Shown: positions 43,576-55,699, counted from the stretch's first letter. The stretch is DNA of 64,000 nt from Sympetrum striolatum (GCA_947579665.1 CANPUZ010000065.1:124001-188000); one strand, 5' to 3'. Numbers and translations: made by a program. Notes: generated by a model from the letters alone, not told the origin.

Positions 43576-46500
43576 AATCTCCAAGGTTAGAAAATATCAA
43601 AATTGCAGAAGCTGAGAGAATTGTGAGGAGAATGGCTAAAGTTAATTGCAGACCAATGATTGATAACCAGAATCTAAACCTACCCACAGACTTTCAGGTT
43701 AACCAAGGTCCCTCAGCTAAGGCTATGTAAGTTACACCTTTTTTCACTCCATTATGAACTGATGATCATTAGACTAAATTATAAGGATTAAGATATTATT
43801 TAAATATTTTTGGAGTGATCAGGAAGAAGATAATTTTAATTATGAATAAATTACAGAATATTTGTTTTATTTGATTAATTATCATTTTTAATTAGGGCAG
43901 CTGAACATTTTCTCCTTATTATCAGAAAAATTCATGCACTGCAATAATAATTGAAAAATATTATTTATACTGTTTCTTCCTTAAATATAAATGTATTCAT
44001 TTTTGCAAAATTTGATTATGTGGAATTATTTATCTTGTAATAAGATCACAGGTTTTGTTTTCTATCCTTATTGCAATTTAATTAGATGATTAAATAGATA
44101 TGTTATGTACGAAAATCTTTGGTATGTAAAATCTTACAGATTATAATCACATGGAGATGACAATGCAATGGCAATGTTTCTAGACTATTCGCACAATTCC
44201 AATATATGTGTAAATTATTGTAATTCAACAAATTAAAATATTTAACCTGCCTAAAATACAATGTAAAATTCAAACAAACATTTATTATTGCTGCCATTCA
44301 CAGAAAAAACAAGAATTCAGCAAACTGTAAGTCTTTGATGGAAATATTCTACGGTCAAAACAAAAAGAAAATGATTCCTTTGTATCTACTATGGACAACA
44401 ACGATAGTTACCTTCTATGGTGCATTAGTGAATGTTAAAAATCTTGGGAACAATTTATTTATCAATGTAGTTATTGCAGGTGAGTTCAATGTAATTATTA
44501 ATAATCTAAATTCATTTTTCAGGGAACCGTTGATTTAATGGACCTTCAATCAGTAACATATATTGATATCAATCACATGCATTACAGTGGATTGCATCAA
44601 GATGCAGAGAATTATGTTATTATTATAATGAGTATAGCATCTAATGAGAGTTGCATTATAGTGAGTGATATATACTCCACTGAGGTCACTGAAGTATCGG
44701 TATAATGAGGCAAAAATTTAACAGGGAGCTTTGATTAGAGATTTCTCATAAGTTTAAATCTCCCCTTTGTCCCTCCATACATCCTATTCCCTCGTTTCTT
44801 GTTTCTTTTTGGGGACAACTCCTGTAGTCAGTGCTGGAATTCTTCAGTTCCTATCATATTGGCCATGGGATTTGTTATCATATTGTCCCAATTTAAGGTG
44901 TGTCGACAGAGGGTGGTGGTGGTGCGTTCCACCCCGACATGCGAGATCGGGTGATCATCGGCGGGAAGACTCAGGAAAGAAGATGCAAAAAAACTGAGAT
45001 AGAAATGTTTCTTTATTTCTCTGTGATTTTTACAATTGGCACTTAGGAACCAAGTGCAGTTATCGGCCTCCGTGGGCGCGACACTCCTGGTGGTGGCGTC
45101 CGGGGTAGCCGGTGTCCGGGGAGAAGGCCTCTGTGAGCCGAGTGCAGGCTCCTCCTAGTGGCGGAGGGCGTATTGGCGGACCCTTCCTGGGGGCAAGAGT
45201 CTGGAGAGGCCGGGCGAGGCGGGAAGTGCTGAGGAATCTTATTCTCTGCGACACTTCCCGCAGGCTCCCTCCTCCGTTCTGCCCTCTTAGGCCCAGAGGC
45301 CCTCCTTATATTCGGGCCCTGGCCCGAGCGGGAGCCAATGGGCGAGCTAGTCTGGGGCCAGGGGTAGGGAAATGTAAAGCGCCTCGCTTGCTGGCGTGGG
45401 GGCGTAGGGACATGGCCGCGAGCGGACGTGAATCCGGAGGAACATGTCCAAACAGGCTCCTTGCTTCCTCGCGTGGGGGCGGAGGTACATGGCCGCAACC
45501 GGACATGATTTCTCGTTTCGAGCGCTAACTCCCGGTCTGAATTCTCGCCGCCGGCTGGTGCACGACAATATGAAACTTGTGGGAACATAGGAGATAAAAC
45601 CAGAGCTGTTTCTCATTCCAAGGGTAACCTCCAGTGATGTAGTGGCAAATTTTCCAACGTGGGAACACTAAATATATTTGTCAAATTATAAGGAAAGTCA
45701 TATTTACATGATTTCCTAGAATGCCTACAATAGGCAAGAGCATAGAATTAGCATTTATCTGAGCTCGCTGAATAACGCGGAGTCTTTTATACCAAATCAA
45801 TATTTAGCAACAAATTGGATATTTATTTACTGTGGAAAACCAGTGTGGGAATGAAGTTCCCGCTACACTACACCACTGGTAACCTCTCCCCCTCCCTTGT
45901 GACACAGTCATTGCTTACAAAGCGTGTGAATGAAAAACATCTCAAGAAAGCTATTTGATACTAACTGGGATTATCTAATGATATATCATTACTTTTTGAC
46001 GATTATGGAGCAATCATTTTCCACATTTTATATTAGAGGATGCACTTTGGATACGGGTTAATGAATTAATGAATAAATGTTTGTTGTGAAAATACTTTTA
46101 TATGAATTCTGAAGCAAAGGTTAAAAACCCTGCAATTCCATTCCGCCACACTCGTTGCCCTTGGATTCAAGAGGTATTTAGTATTAGAGATCACCTATAA
46201 TGAGTTTGCTTTATAAGGAGTACTTTTACAATTTTTGTCAGCTCTTGTTATAACAGACTTCTACTGTGTATGAATAATTCCAAAAAGAAGCTTTTGTGAT
46301 GGAAATCTCTAAGAAACCATTGCAAGCATTTCATTTTATCGTTTGACCCTCTTTGCTAATTTTCAAAAAATACCAACTTTTAACAAGAGATCAAATACAA
46401 TAGGTCCTTCATCATACAGGGCAACACTATGTATGTCACCCATAAGATAAGTTCATTGTGAGTCGTCCAAATAGTTACTTTTTAACTCATATTACATAAA

Positions 46501-46631
46501 AATGAAAAAAGGATATGGAAACATTTTTCTTGTTAATTAATGTTGAAAAGATAATAAATATTTCAATCTTGATTATACATGCAACTTAACGATAGCTTTA
46601 TCTATTATATATAGACGCTTCTCCGGATATA

Positions 46632-46678
<47 letters not shown>

Positions 46679-49600
46679 GAGTAAAATGTAGCTTGCATAT
46701 TGCAAGCAGATCGACAACACTAATTTCATATCGGCATCACATCGGGACAGTAGTCATAAGAAAAAAAAGGATATAATTTTTTCTTAAAATTCGCTGAAAA
46801 TTCATCATCTGGCATCGAACCCGGGTCTTACTGGTAAAACTACTATGAGACACAATAGAAGATCACCATCTAAAACTATTTGTGAAAATTCAAGCAGAAA
46901 TATTGGCTACAAATGCCTCAAAAGACGCTCTAATGTTCACGAATGTAAATGGCTCTCGGGACTCGAACCAAGGACGATCTTGGAAATCTAAAAATTGTTT
47001 CTGAAAGTTATTAATGATTTCTATCTATATGCCGAATTTGATGTTTCTATATTATTGGCAAAGGTATCAAAATAATTCCTAAAAATCGGATCAACTTCTG
47101 ATTGCAGAGTCACCTGGGGTCGAACCCAGGACACATTGATAGCTTTGAATGCACTGTTTGATTTGTATAAACTTGACCTTTCTATATGCAAAGTTTGAAG
47201 TCGATACCTTGCCGGGAAGTACCTAAAATTTGTTTCCGTTATCTCCGTAAGAAATGCATTGAGGAATTTGAATGTCCCTCTGGGATCGAACCAAGGACCA
47301 TCAGCGAATATGTAAAATTTGATTATGATATATTTTTATGGTGTCTAGCATCATACCGAATTTCAAGTTTCTATGCCATCGGAAAAGGGTCCAAAAAAAA
47401 TCTTAAAAATCGCCACAATGCATTTTAAACGGCCGATTTTTGCCCCGACCTAGCATCGAACCAAGGATAATATTCGTAGATGTCTTTATGGTTTCCTTTA
47501 GATATGCACCGCATCTAGCGACCCCTTGAATTTCAAATCTCTCCTTTTCCGGGAAGTGCCTCAAAAAAAATTTCGAAAATCCCCGCCATGTAATCTTATG
47601 GGGAAAATCGCGACTTTGGGGCCTTCTGGAATCGAACCCATGACACCGAAGTTCAAAGTCGGCTTTTTTCTGGAGGTTACACGTCATGGCCATAACGTGG
47701 TAAAAATTTCAAGACAGTGGCACTTGTGGAACATGGTTAGAATTTTGATCCCCTATATATATATAGGTACGAGTAAAATGTAGCTTGCATACTGCAAGCA
47801 GATCGGCAATACTAATTTCATATCGGCATCATATCGGGACGGTCCTCAAAAGAAAAAAAAAGGATTTAATTTTTTCTTAAAATTCGCTAAAATTTCCTCG
47901 TTTGGCATCAAACTCGGGTCTTACTGGTAAACCTACTATGAAACACAATAGAAGATCACCATCTCTAACTATGTGTGAAAATTCAAGCAGAAATATTGGC
48001 TAAATCTGCCTCAAAAGACGTTCTTATTTTCACGAATGTAAAGTGCTCTCTGGATTCGAACCAAGGACGATCTTGGAAATCTAAAACATGTTTCTGAAAG
48101 TTATTTATGATCTCTATCTAGATGCCGAATTTCAAGTTTCTATATTATTGGGAAAGGTTTCAAAATAATTTCTAAAAATCGGATCAACTTCTGATTTCAG
48201 AGACACCTGGTGTCGAACCCAGGACGTATTGCAAGCTGTGAATGCTTAGTTTGATTTGTAAAGACTTGCTCTTGTATCATGCAAAGTTTGAAGTTGATAG
48301 CATGCCGGAAAGTACCTAAATTTTGTTTCCGTTATCTCCGTAAGAAATGCATTGAGAAGTGCATATCGCCCTCTGGGATCGAACCAAGGACAATCAGCGA
48401 ACATGTAAAATTTGATTATGAAGTATGTTCATGATATCTATCCACGTGCCGAGTTTCGAATATCCATGTTATCGGGAAAGGATCCAAAAAAAATCATCAA
48501 AATCGCCGCATTGCATTTTAAACGGCCGATTTTTGCCCCGACCTAGCATCGAACCATGGACTATATTCTAAGATGTTTTTCTGATTTTCGTTGGACATGC
48601 ACAGCTTCTAGCGATCCCTCGAGTTTCAACTCTTTCTCTCTCCGGGAAGTACCTCAAAAAAATTTTCGAAAATCCCCGCCATGTATTCTTATGGAGAAAA
48701 TCGCGACTTTGGGGCCCTCTGGAATCGAACCCATGACCCTGAGGATCAAAGTCGCAATTTTTATGGCGGTTACACGTCATGGCCAATACGTCGTAAAAAT
48801 TTCAAGTCAATGACGCTTGTGGTTTAGGCTGTGAATTAGTATCCTATCTATCTATCTATCTATCTATATAGGTATATCCATGAATGAATCCGGAGAAGCA
48901 TCTATATATAATAGACATCCGGAGAAACGTCTATATATAATAGATACACTGGGGATCAAAAGTCTAAGCATGTTCCACAAGTGCCACCGACTTGAAATTT
49001 TTACGACATATTGGCCATAACGTGTAACCTCCAGGAAAAAGCCGACATTGAGCCTCGGTGTCATGGGTTCGATTCCAGAAGGCCCCAAAGTCGCAATTTT
49101 GTCCGTAAGAATACATGGCAGGGATTTTCGAAATTTTTTTTGAGGTACTTCCCGGAAACGTAGAGAGTTGAAACTCGAGGGACCGCTAGATGCCGTGCAT
49201 AGCCAACGAAAATCGGAAAGGCATCTTCGAATATTGTCCTTGGTTCGATGCTAGGCCGGGGCAAAAATCGGATGTTTGAAATGCATTGCGGCGATTTTGA
49301 AGATTTTTTTTGGATCCTTTCCCGATATTATGGATACTTGAAACTCGGCACGTCGATAGATATCATGAATATATTTCATAATCAAATTTTACATATTAGC
49401 TTATGGTCCTTGGTTCGATCCCAGAGGACCATTTGCACTTCTCAATGCTTTTCTTACGGAGATAACGGAAACAAATTTTAGGTACTTCCCGGCACGATAT
49501 CGACTTCAAACTTTACATGTAGAAAGATCAAGTCCATACAAATCAAACAGTGCATTCACAGCTATCAATGTGTCCCGGGTTCGACACCAGGTGTCTCTGC

Positions 49601-51386
49601 AATTAGAAGTTGATCCAATTTTTAGGAATTATTTTGAAACCTTTGCCAATAATATAGAAACTTCAAAATCGGCATATAGATGGAGATCATAAATAACTTT
49701 CAGAAACAATTTTTAGATTTCCAAGATCGTCCTTGGTTCGAATCCAGAGAGCCATTTAAATTCGTGAAAATTAGAACGTCTTTTGAGGCAGTTGTAGCCC
49801 ATATTTCTGCTTATATTTTCACACATAGTTACAGATGGTGATCTTCTATGGTGCTGCATAGTAAGTATGACCGGGAAGACCTGGGTTCGATGTCAGACGA
49901 ATAATTCGAAGCGGAAATTAAGAATATTTTCCATCCATTTTTTTTTCTTTTGAGGACTCACTCTATGTGATGCCGACAAAAAAATTGTGTTATCGATGTG
50001 CTTGCAGTATGCAAGCAACATTTTACTCGTAAGATTAAATAAGTGTAATAAATTATTGCAGGAATTGCAGAAATAGTTGGTGTTACTTGTGGAGCCTTGA
50101 TTATCTTGTATAAAAGTAGCCAAAAATGGGAAATACTAGGGAGTATGATGGTAATAGGGGGCTCAAGTTGTATATGCTCATGGTTTTTGTTGTATGGTAA
50201 GTAGAATTATATATTAGATAGTAATGTTTTACCTAAATTACTCTTGCTTTAATAGAATGATAAGGAATTCAATGTGAAAGAATTGCTTCTACCATACATA
50301 CATACTGTAAAAATCATGATTTTGACTATATAGATTTATTGCAGGGCTAGATTTTAATGCATGAAAACAATACAGTAGATATAAATAAAAATAAAATAGA
50401 TATGGTAGATAAAATAAATAAATAAATAGTAAGACAGCTTTGAAAAATCTACATAATCTGCAATTTACGATTTTACAGATATGAACCCTCTAAACTTACA
50501 GCCAATTAGTGCCAATTAGTGGCATCGGTGGGTGCTAGTTGCATTGGCAATGGCTGATCGTATTGCTCTAGCTGTCACTATACTGCAACTTACATCTCCA
50601 AAGGCGAGTCACCACATTTTAGCTCTATCATCCATGACATTCGCAAGAATTTGCTTATTATCAGCGCCTTTCATTGGAGCATTGGTAACTTGTACCAAAT
50701 AATTTAGAAATATTTCATTATTAAATTATTTTTCCATTCTTCGCAGCCCACTTGCAGCTATTAAAAAATCACAAAAAAGTCTCAAACCACTATTTCCTCA
50801 ATTTCTATATAATGAATAAGTGATTCAAGAGGTTGTAATTTTTTAATATTAAAGACTCGAATAGCATTTTTTAGAAAATTGCATTCATATCTCAATTTAA
50901 TCCGAACTTAATTTAAGATGGAATTTTCTAGTGTACTCAGATCACAAATCCAAAAAGTATTGACTCAAAGAAAAATTCGTAGAAAAGTTAAGTCTTGTTA
51001 ATTTGATTTTTGAACTGATACCTTTGATTTCAAATTAGGTTGAATATGGCGAGTGTGTGCCACTCTCTACTTTTGGAGGCATCACCGTCATGGGAGGGAT
51101 TTCTTCAGCCTTTATTTCTCTTTCTGAAAAGAACCATTCAAATGATTTTAAGCAAAAGATCTCAGGAATTTTTACAAGAAGAAAAACTGTTTGTACAGTG
51201 TAAGTTTTCAGTTTAATTCACACAGACATCTTCAAGATTTAAAACTGCTCTTATATGAATTAAATTAAGAAGAAATCTTTAAATGAGTCAATTTGGCTTT
51301 AAATAGTGATCTAATTACATTTATTCTGTTTTTTTTTCAGTGAAAATTCCACTAAAAGGAGTGAAATTGAAGAAACTGCCTATTAA
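43576..51386 (+). CDS. SLC22-like (organic ion transporter, MFS) gene, C-terminal six exons
   Basis: Exons are 43576-43726, 44304-44479, 50062-50196, 50479-50684, 51039-51199 and 51341-51386 (TAA at 51384). Every border is AG/GT and every phase joins correctly, giving about 290 residues of a family of roughly 550. Exon 1 has ESPR then AEAERIVRRMAKVN (family: PESPRWL...EAExILRxIAKxN). Exon 2 has MIPLYLLWTTTIVTFYGALV and NVKNLGNNLFINVVIAG (transmembrane segments 7-8). Exon 3 has IAEIVGVTCGALIILYKSS and a further hydrophobic helix, but lacks the usual D-x-x-GRR. Exon 4 has WVLVALAMADRIALAVTI. Exon 5 has the last helix, FGGITVMGGISSAFISL. Such proteins move organic ions across the plasma membrane. 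Exon 4 holds an in-frame TAG (50517-50519) beside a 10-bp duplication. An acceptor at 50538 would avoid it, so a pseudogene is possible. Upstream exons were not found. Confidence 0.75.
44901..45587 (-). mobile_element. Solo LTR of a retrovirus-like or Gypsy/BEL-type retrotransposon
   Basis: Read on the minus strand, this ~690-bp GC-rich block begins TGTTCCCACAAGTTTCAT and ends CTCTGTCGACACA (TGT...ACA). It contains a CCAAT-type box (CCCATTGGCT, about 45333-45342), a TATA box (GAATATAAGGAG, about 45303-45314) and AATAAAG (about 45011-45017), in the right order for U3-R-U5. Two imperfect copies of a ~45-bp element (GCGTGGGGGCG...ACATGGCCGC) lie about 76 bp apart at 45394 and 45470, like U3 enhancer repeats. 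No internal region or second LTR is present. A clear 4-6 bp target duplication was not seen. It lies antisense in an intron of the transporter gene. Confidence 0.65.
45588..46600. other. Intronic, no recognisable feature
   Basis: Part of the large intron of the transporter gene. No repeat family was recognised until the array head at 46603. Confidence 0.4.
46634..46675. repeat. (TA)n microsatellite
   Basis: An uninterrupted TA run lies between an array head module (TCTATTATATATAGACGCTT at 46601) and the tail of the inverted array unit U5. Confidence 0.9.
46676..47767 (-). repeat. Modular T-arm array unit U5 (A-B-C-D-E-F, type-2 head)
   Basis: Reversed unit. The tail hairpin is at 46676-46710 (GCTTGCATATTGCAAGC). 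F is near 46813, E near 46962, D near 47120, C near 47284, B near 47454 and A near 47630, each seen as a reversed motif such as GGCATCGAACCCGGG or GGAATCGAACCC. The head ends in GATCCCCTATATATATATAGG. Order and spacing equal those of U2/U3. Confidence 0.8.
47768..48847 (-). repeat. Modular T-arm array unit U6 (A-B-C-D-E-F, type-1 head)
   Basis: Starts at TACGAGTAAAATGTAGC and the hairpin GCTTGCATACTGCAAGC. Reversed motifs follow at about 47905 (F, decayed CATCAAACTCGGG), 48055 (E), 48212 (D), 48377 (C), 48547 (B) and 48722 (A). It ends with the type-1 leader (GCTTGTGGTTTAGGCTGTGA) and an ATCT tetranucleotide run at 48839-48865. It is head to tail with U5. Confidence 0.8.
48848..50031 (+). repeat. 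Head modules plus modular T-arm unit U7 (A-B-C-D-E-F)
   Basis: Two head modules (ATGAATGAATCCGGAGAAGC; a shorter ATCCGGAGAAACGTC) at 48878-48944 precede the type-2 leader. The unit runs head to head with U6. Motifs lie at 49076, 49242, 49412, 49578, 49735 and 49884 (spacing 166, 170, 166, 157, 149). The tail GCTTGCAGTATGCAAGC-AACATTTTACTCGTA ends at 50031, only 30 bp before the AG of transporter exon 3. Confidence 0.85.
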
Positions 51387-51452
51387 AATCAGAATTTTAT
51401 ACCAGAATGAATATTTGAAAATGATATAACTCTGTTCATCATATTTAATTAA

Positions 51453-51687
51453 CCCTCGACGGACTACGGATGCCATATGGCATCACCCGACACCTACTAT
51501 TGTTTCATTTCGTATCACAGAATAGGAGAGCTCGATGACAATGTTGCAATTTTCTATTTGTTTGGCCGCTTTTACAAATATGTTTGGCATAATATTTTCT
51601 GGGTATTGTTTTCAGACAATCACAAAGCGAAATACATAAGAAATTTAAAATAATTACAAAAAATAAAATAATTCCAGCCTTGGAGGG
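51453..51687. mobile_element. TTAA-flanked MITE (piggyBac-type)
   Basis: This 235-bp segment begins CCCTCGACGG and ends CCTTGGAGGG, with TTAA on both sides (51449-51452 and 51688-51691). The short imperfect TIR and TTAA duplication fit piggyBac-group MITEs. It is located in the 3' UTR of the transporter gene. It contains the palindrome GCCATATGGC near 51473. Confidence 0.6.
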
Positions 51688-51836
51688 TTAAATGATCTCA
51701 CCCATATCTTTATATGTCCATAAAAAGTAATTTTCTTTTGCATTTCATTCTTCAGCTAAATAAATGCAGAATGTTATGGGAATGTTGATAAATGAATATC
51801 TAAAATATCAATTTCTAATAGTTGCAAAGTTGAAAA

Positions 51837-51860
51837 TAAAATATAAATAAATGTATACCA
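51837..51860 (+). promoter_or_regulatory. Likely poly(A) signals of the transporter gene
   Basis: AATAAAATATAAATAAATG gives two AATAAA-type hexamers about 450 bp after the stop codon, the first plausible cleavage region downstream of the transporter coding sequence. The distance includes the MITE. Confidence 0.4.
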
Positions 51861-52112
51861 TTGTTGAGTAAGTATCATCATTTTTTTCTCTCCAACTTCT
51901 TAACTAACTTTTTTCCAGTTATTATGGTGACATAATATTACTTCTATTAACGGATGTAAGTTTCCATTTCCCATAGGTCATATAATTTTAAAAGATTAAT
52001 AATTAAAACTTTATTTGAAATCATTAGCATTAATAATTATTTTCCATTAAATCCTTATTATTTTAAAATGATTTATTCCTAGATTGATCTTACCTACAAG
52101 CATGGATTGATG

Positions 52113-52876
52113 TAATCAGTATTTCATGAATAACTCCTGAACAATCAGGTATACAAAAATATGTTTCATACAAAAGTTATAGTAAATATAATTTTCTAAA
52201 ACTGTTATGAGTAATAGTATATACCTAAATATCAGATTAATGGAGATATTTTGCAAAAACGGAAACGAGCTTCGATAAGTAAACCTTGACTTTCGGTTAA
52301 CTGATTTACTCCAAAAACTAATCAACACTAACCAAAGTGGTATATATGAAATTTGGTGTTGATACAACAAATAATTTTCATGTCAGAGCACCCACAAAGT
52401 ACATAATAAGATACATCCGGTTTATCAGTATTTCACGAATAAATCCTAAATCATTAGTGATACAAAAATATGTTTAATACAAAAGTTATAGTAAATTACA
52501 TTTTCTAAAACTTTTATAAATAATAGTATATACCTAAATATCATATTTATGGAGATATTTTACAAAACCGGAAGTTTTGCTTCGAAGAATAAATCTCGAC
52601 TCCCAGTAAACCGATTTACTCCAAAAACTAATCAACTCTGACAGCACCCACCACAGTACTATATGAGAAGTTTGGTATTGATGAGACTAATAGTTTTTAC
52701 CTTAGAGCGCCCAAAATCACAGACACACACACACACACATACACACAGACATCATTCCGAAAATGGTCAAAACTTATTCTAGGGACCCCAAAATATGTAT
52801 TTCCATTGAAATCTCGAAGTCGATTTTATTTCATGAAAACAATACTTTCTCTATACTACGTATATGGAGAAAGTAA
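52113..52876 (+). repeat. Second copy of the R317 tandem-monomer element (5' truncated)
   Basis: It begins in mid-monomer (AGTATTTCATGAATAACTCC). Monomer boundaries GAGCACCCACAAAGTAC at 52385 and GAGCGCCC at 52705 are 320 bp apart. A CA microsatellite (about 52724-52745) and the same end follow, with the terminal hairpin CTTTCTCTATAC...GTATATGGAGAAAG finishing near 52876. It corresponds to 8690-9535 in the same orientation. Confidence 0.75.
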
Positions 52877-52964
52877 TAAATTAAAATCTGCTTGCAAGCT
52901 GTATAAAACATTTTCCCTAAGGAATTTCTGCATGGAAGGATATACACTTGGACTTACAAGTGGA

Positions 52965-53130
52965 TTGATAGATCAATTAGCAAAGAGTTACTGAAAAATG
53001 TAGGACAAGGATAAAATCTCATGATAAAACCAAAGAAAAGGAGGAACAATCTAATTGGGCATATTTTAAGACATCTAATGAAGACAGTCTTTGAAGGAAC
53101 AGTACATGACATGCATAAAATAACAGACAA
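52965..53130 (+). pseudogene. LINE 3'-terminal coding fragment
   Basis: The frame reads KKRRNNLIGHILRHLMKTVF EGTV, matching the C-terminal segment (R..WIGHILRH..LLKTVIEGxVEG) of LINE-A-type reverse transcriptase proteins. It is decayed and short. Confidence 0.6.
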
Positions 53131-53134
53131 AGTA

Positions 53135-53810
53135 GGCAACACGAATGTCGCCTAGTGTCAAGATTTTGTTGCCCAGTGACAGAACTTGGAGCCGGCAAAA
53201 AAGAGTAAAAAACAAGTCAGGAAGCGTTAAATGTTATAGTTTGGATACAATGTTTGTTTCCAGGGATAGAGTTGGGGAAGGTGGTGGGCCCTACATTCCT
53301 TTCCAAAGAATCCACATTTGAGTTCAGTGTGTGACTCCCCAGGTAGGCGATCGTTTCCCTGAGGTAGATCTCGTGGAAGATCTTTTATTGTGAGTGCGAA
53401 TCAGCTAATTTTTGATGATGTGATGGTGTACAAGGGCGGTGATAGTGAGTGCACCGTGAAATACCTAGGAAATCGATTAGGAATCTAAAAGTACAATTGG
53501 CACAAGGACAAGAAGAAAATAATTGGTGGCAAGGCAATTATTAATTAAGCAAACATTTCTTAGTGAAGATTTTTCCATTAGAAGGAAATTTTTATAAAGA
53601 TATTACATCTTTATTTTTTCAATTCATGCTGAAAGGCACAGTATGATTCTGCTCGATGGCTCTATAAAGGGCCAACTTCTTTTGCACAGCAGCAGTAGAG
53701 TTGGCACTTAACAGCCAGAGAGCAAAAAAAGAAGACTTTTTTTGGTCATTTTAATGGAGTATAGGGTGGTGAAGGGGGTTCAAGCAGTTTCAGTGCTGCC
53801 CAGTGAAAAT
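53135..53810. other. No recognisable gene
   Basis: Moderate GC and no domain. Possibly further LINE-derived sequence, which could not be shown. Confidence 0.3.
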
Positions 53811-53814
53811 CCCC

Positions 53815-53982
53815 TAACCCTTTCGCTTCTGCGAGTGTGCAGGCACGCTCTCTGGTTCCTTACCAAGGGACGGAGAGCGTGCCGGGACATTAACCACGAA
53901 GGAATACATTCTCATACATACAGGCTATATCATTATAAATGCATAAAGGTCGCCAATATGGCCACCATAGTGAATGGGTTAA
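53815..53982. mobile_element. Small foldback MITE
   Basis: Ends TAACCCTTTCGCTTC and (inverted) TAACCCATTCACTAT form an imperfect TIR. Inside, GGCACGCTCTC (53842-53852) pairs perfectly with GAGAGCGTGCC (53873-53883) across a 20-base loop. No coding capacity was recognised. The open frame that covers it (53742-54044) is judged incidental. Confidence 0.45.
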
Positions 53983-54269
53983 AATATGCTCTGGTATATG
54001 GGAAGAACATTAGAGTAAGACCTCAGAGGAGAAGGAGCAAATAATGAATGGTGAGGAAACAAAGAAATATGTAGAGGTGACGATGCTAGCTGAAGGAAGC
54101 ATAGAGTGGAAAGCAATGTCAAACCAGCCATAGGGTCCATAACTAGGAGTAGCATCTTGGTCCCTTCATTCACATTGTCACTATCCCTTTTCAAAAGGAA
54201 AACTGCTCCAGAAGGGCAACACTTACAGATCCTAAGAACACGCTCTATCAAATTAAAACTAGCGATTTG

Positions 54270-55690
54270 AAAGACCTGACGAAATTTGAAGAATAATGAT
54301 CACGTCTTCATTCTCAATTGCGTAATTGAAAAATAATAATGCGAGTGCATGCATTATGGAGAACCATGATCACGCCCTAGCAATGATTATGATGACAAAG
54401 GCACAATTGCGATTTAACAGGAAGTAGTTCATTTTGTATAATACCACATTCAGAAACACATTTCACAATGAATGAAACATATTCTCATACATAAAAATAA
54501 CTTAAATCTTACTAGCTCTCTTCATTTTAACTTTTTCAGGAAGTAACAAATTCTCTCCCATTTAAATCATTAATTCCTGCATTTCTTGTATACCTTGGCC
54601 TCTCAATGGTAAAATTTCTTCACAACAAGAAGTAAGTCTTTCAAAGGTAAAATCATGCTTCCTCAGAAATTTGCAACCTAATACTCCCAAAAATGGAAAA
54701 TAAGGGCACTCAATGGATTCTGATACTCATTCCTTTTGATTTTACTGACTCATGCTGGAAGTTATTATGGCTTGGAAGTGGCTAGCAAGTGCACAATCTG
54801 AGGAGAAATACATATTCCATCATCCTCAGTATGAGTGTCAAGAATTAGACCTGAAAGTTTCTTTTAGGTGCATATAATTACTTGCTAAAGACCAAATAAG
54901 AGCTCCAGTACCTCACTTAGGCAAGGGACTAAAAGCACTGAGTCAACACACCAACAGAAAGTGTCTACAATGGACTTATTGAAAACTAACATATTTTGAC
55001 TTGGGAAAGAAAATTTCCAGGTTAATTTGGCTACATTCTCAATTTCCCCGACTTTTCCAGGATTTCCAGGTCTGTAGCAACCCTGATTAAGCATGCAGTG
55101 TATGGGACCTTGCCAACAATTGTTATAATCAGGAATTAGAAAAGGTACAAATAAAGACAATACTCATAGTAAAATATTGCTATAATGAAATAGTGATCGT
55201 TACTCAGATGATTCATGGAGTGGTATCTTTAGAAGATAGATGATTAATACCAGATTTATAATTTAACTTGGAAGGACTCTGGAAAATTACCAAAAAGTAA
55301 GCCAATAATGCAATGATTTACAAAATAAATACCGTATTTGTCAGCACAAAACACGAATCGTCTTATATAATGTACCATAGTTTTTAGAAGGAAATTTGAT
55401 TTTAAAAAGACCTGAATTTGATAGTTTCATCTAAAATATTTTATTTTTTTTATGAACGTTTACCTTTATTGAAGAGGTCAGTGAATAGATTCGAGCTTAA
55501 GTATTTAGCTGAGGCGACTCTGTAGACTTGATACGTTCATTTACTTAGCTTACTGCTTCAAAGAGAAGAATAGCATGGTGATTGCCATCTTCTACATACA
55601 CGCATAAAACATGTTTTCGATTTAATTCCGCTGTGCTGTTATTTATCAACTCTTATTCCCCCGTTGATAATCAATGGGAGTTTACGCCAT
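54270..55690. other. No recognisable gene
   Basis: AT-rich. It includes CCGTATTTGTCAGCACAAAA near 55332, which recalls the start of the pogo-like TIR at 10369 but diverges after nine bases. Confidence 0.35.
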
Positions 55691-55699
55691 GCTTAGCAG

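Noticed and set aside
45043..45616. GC-rich open frames of 130-180 codons on both strands
   Set aside because: They overlap in several frames, have low-complexity R/P/G-rich composition and coincide with an LTR layout; GC-rich DNA lacks stops by chance.
47186..47783. Open frames repeated in several array units (for example containing GPSGIEPMTPRFKVGFFLEV)
   Set aside because: Similar frames recur at 14127-14384, 16351-16701, 48556-48813 and 48864-49088 because the A monomer repeats. They lie on the reverse strand of the unit, start and stop at different places, and show no sign of coding constraint.
53742..54044. 100-codon + strand frame as a host gene
   Set aside because: It overlaps a foldback MITE with perfect 11-bp arms, has no recognisable domain and no supporting splice context.
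54885..55160. 91-codon minus-strand frame
   Set aside because: No domain; conserved neighbours or splice sites were not seen, so it is most likely chance.
55332..55345. Pogo-like TIR start (CCGTATTTG)
   Set aside because: Only nine bases match the 10369 TIR, and no opposite end was found.
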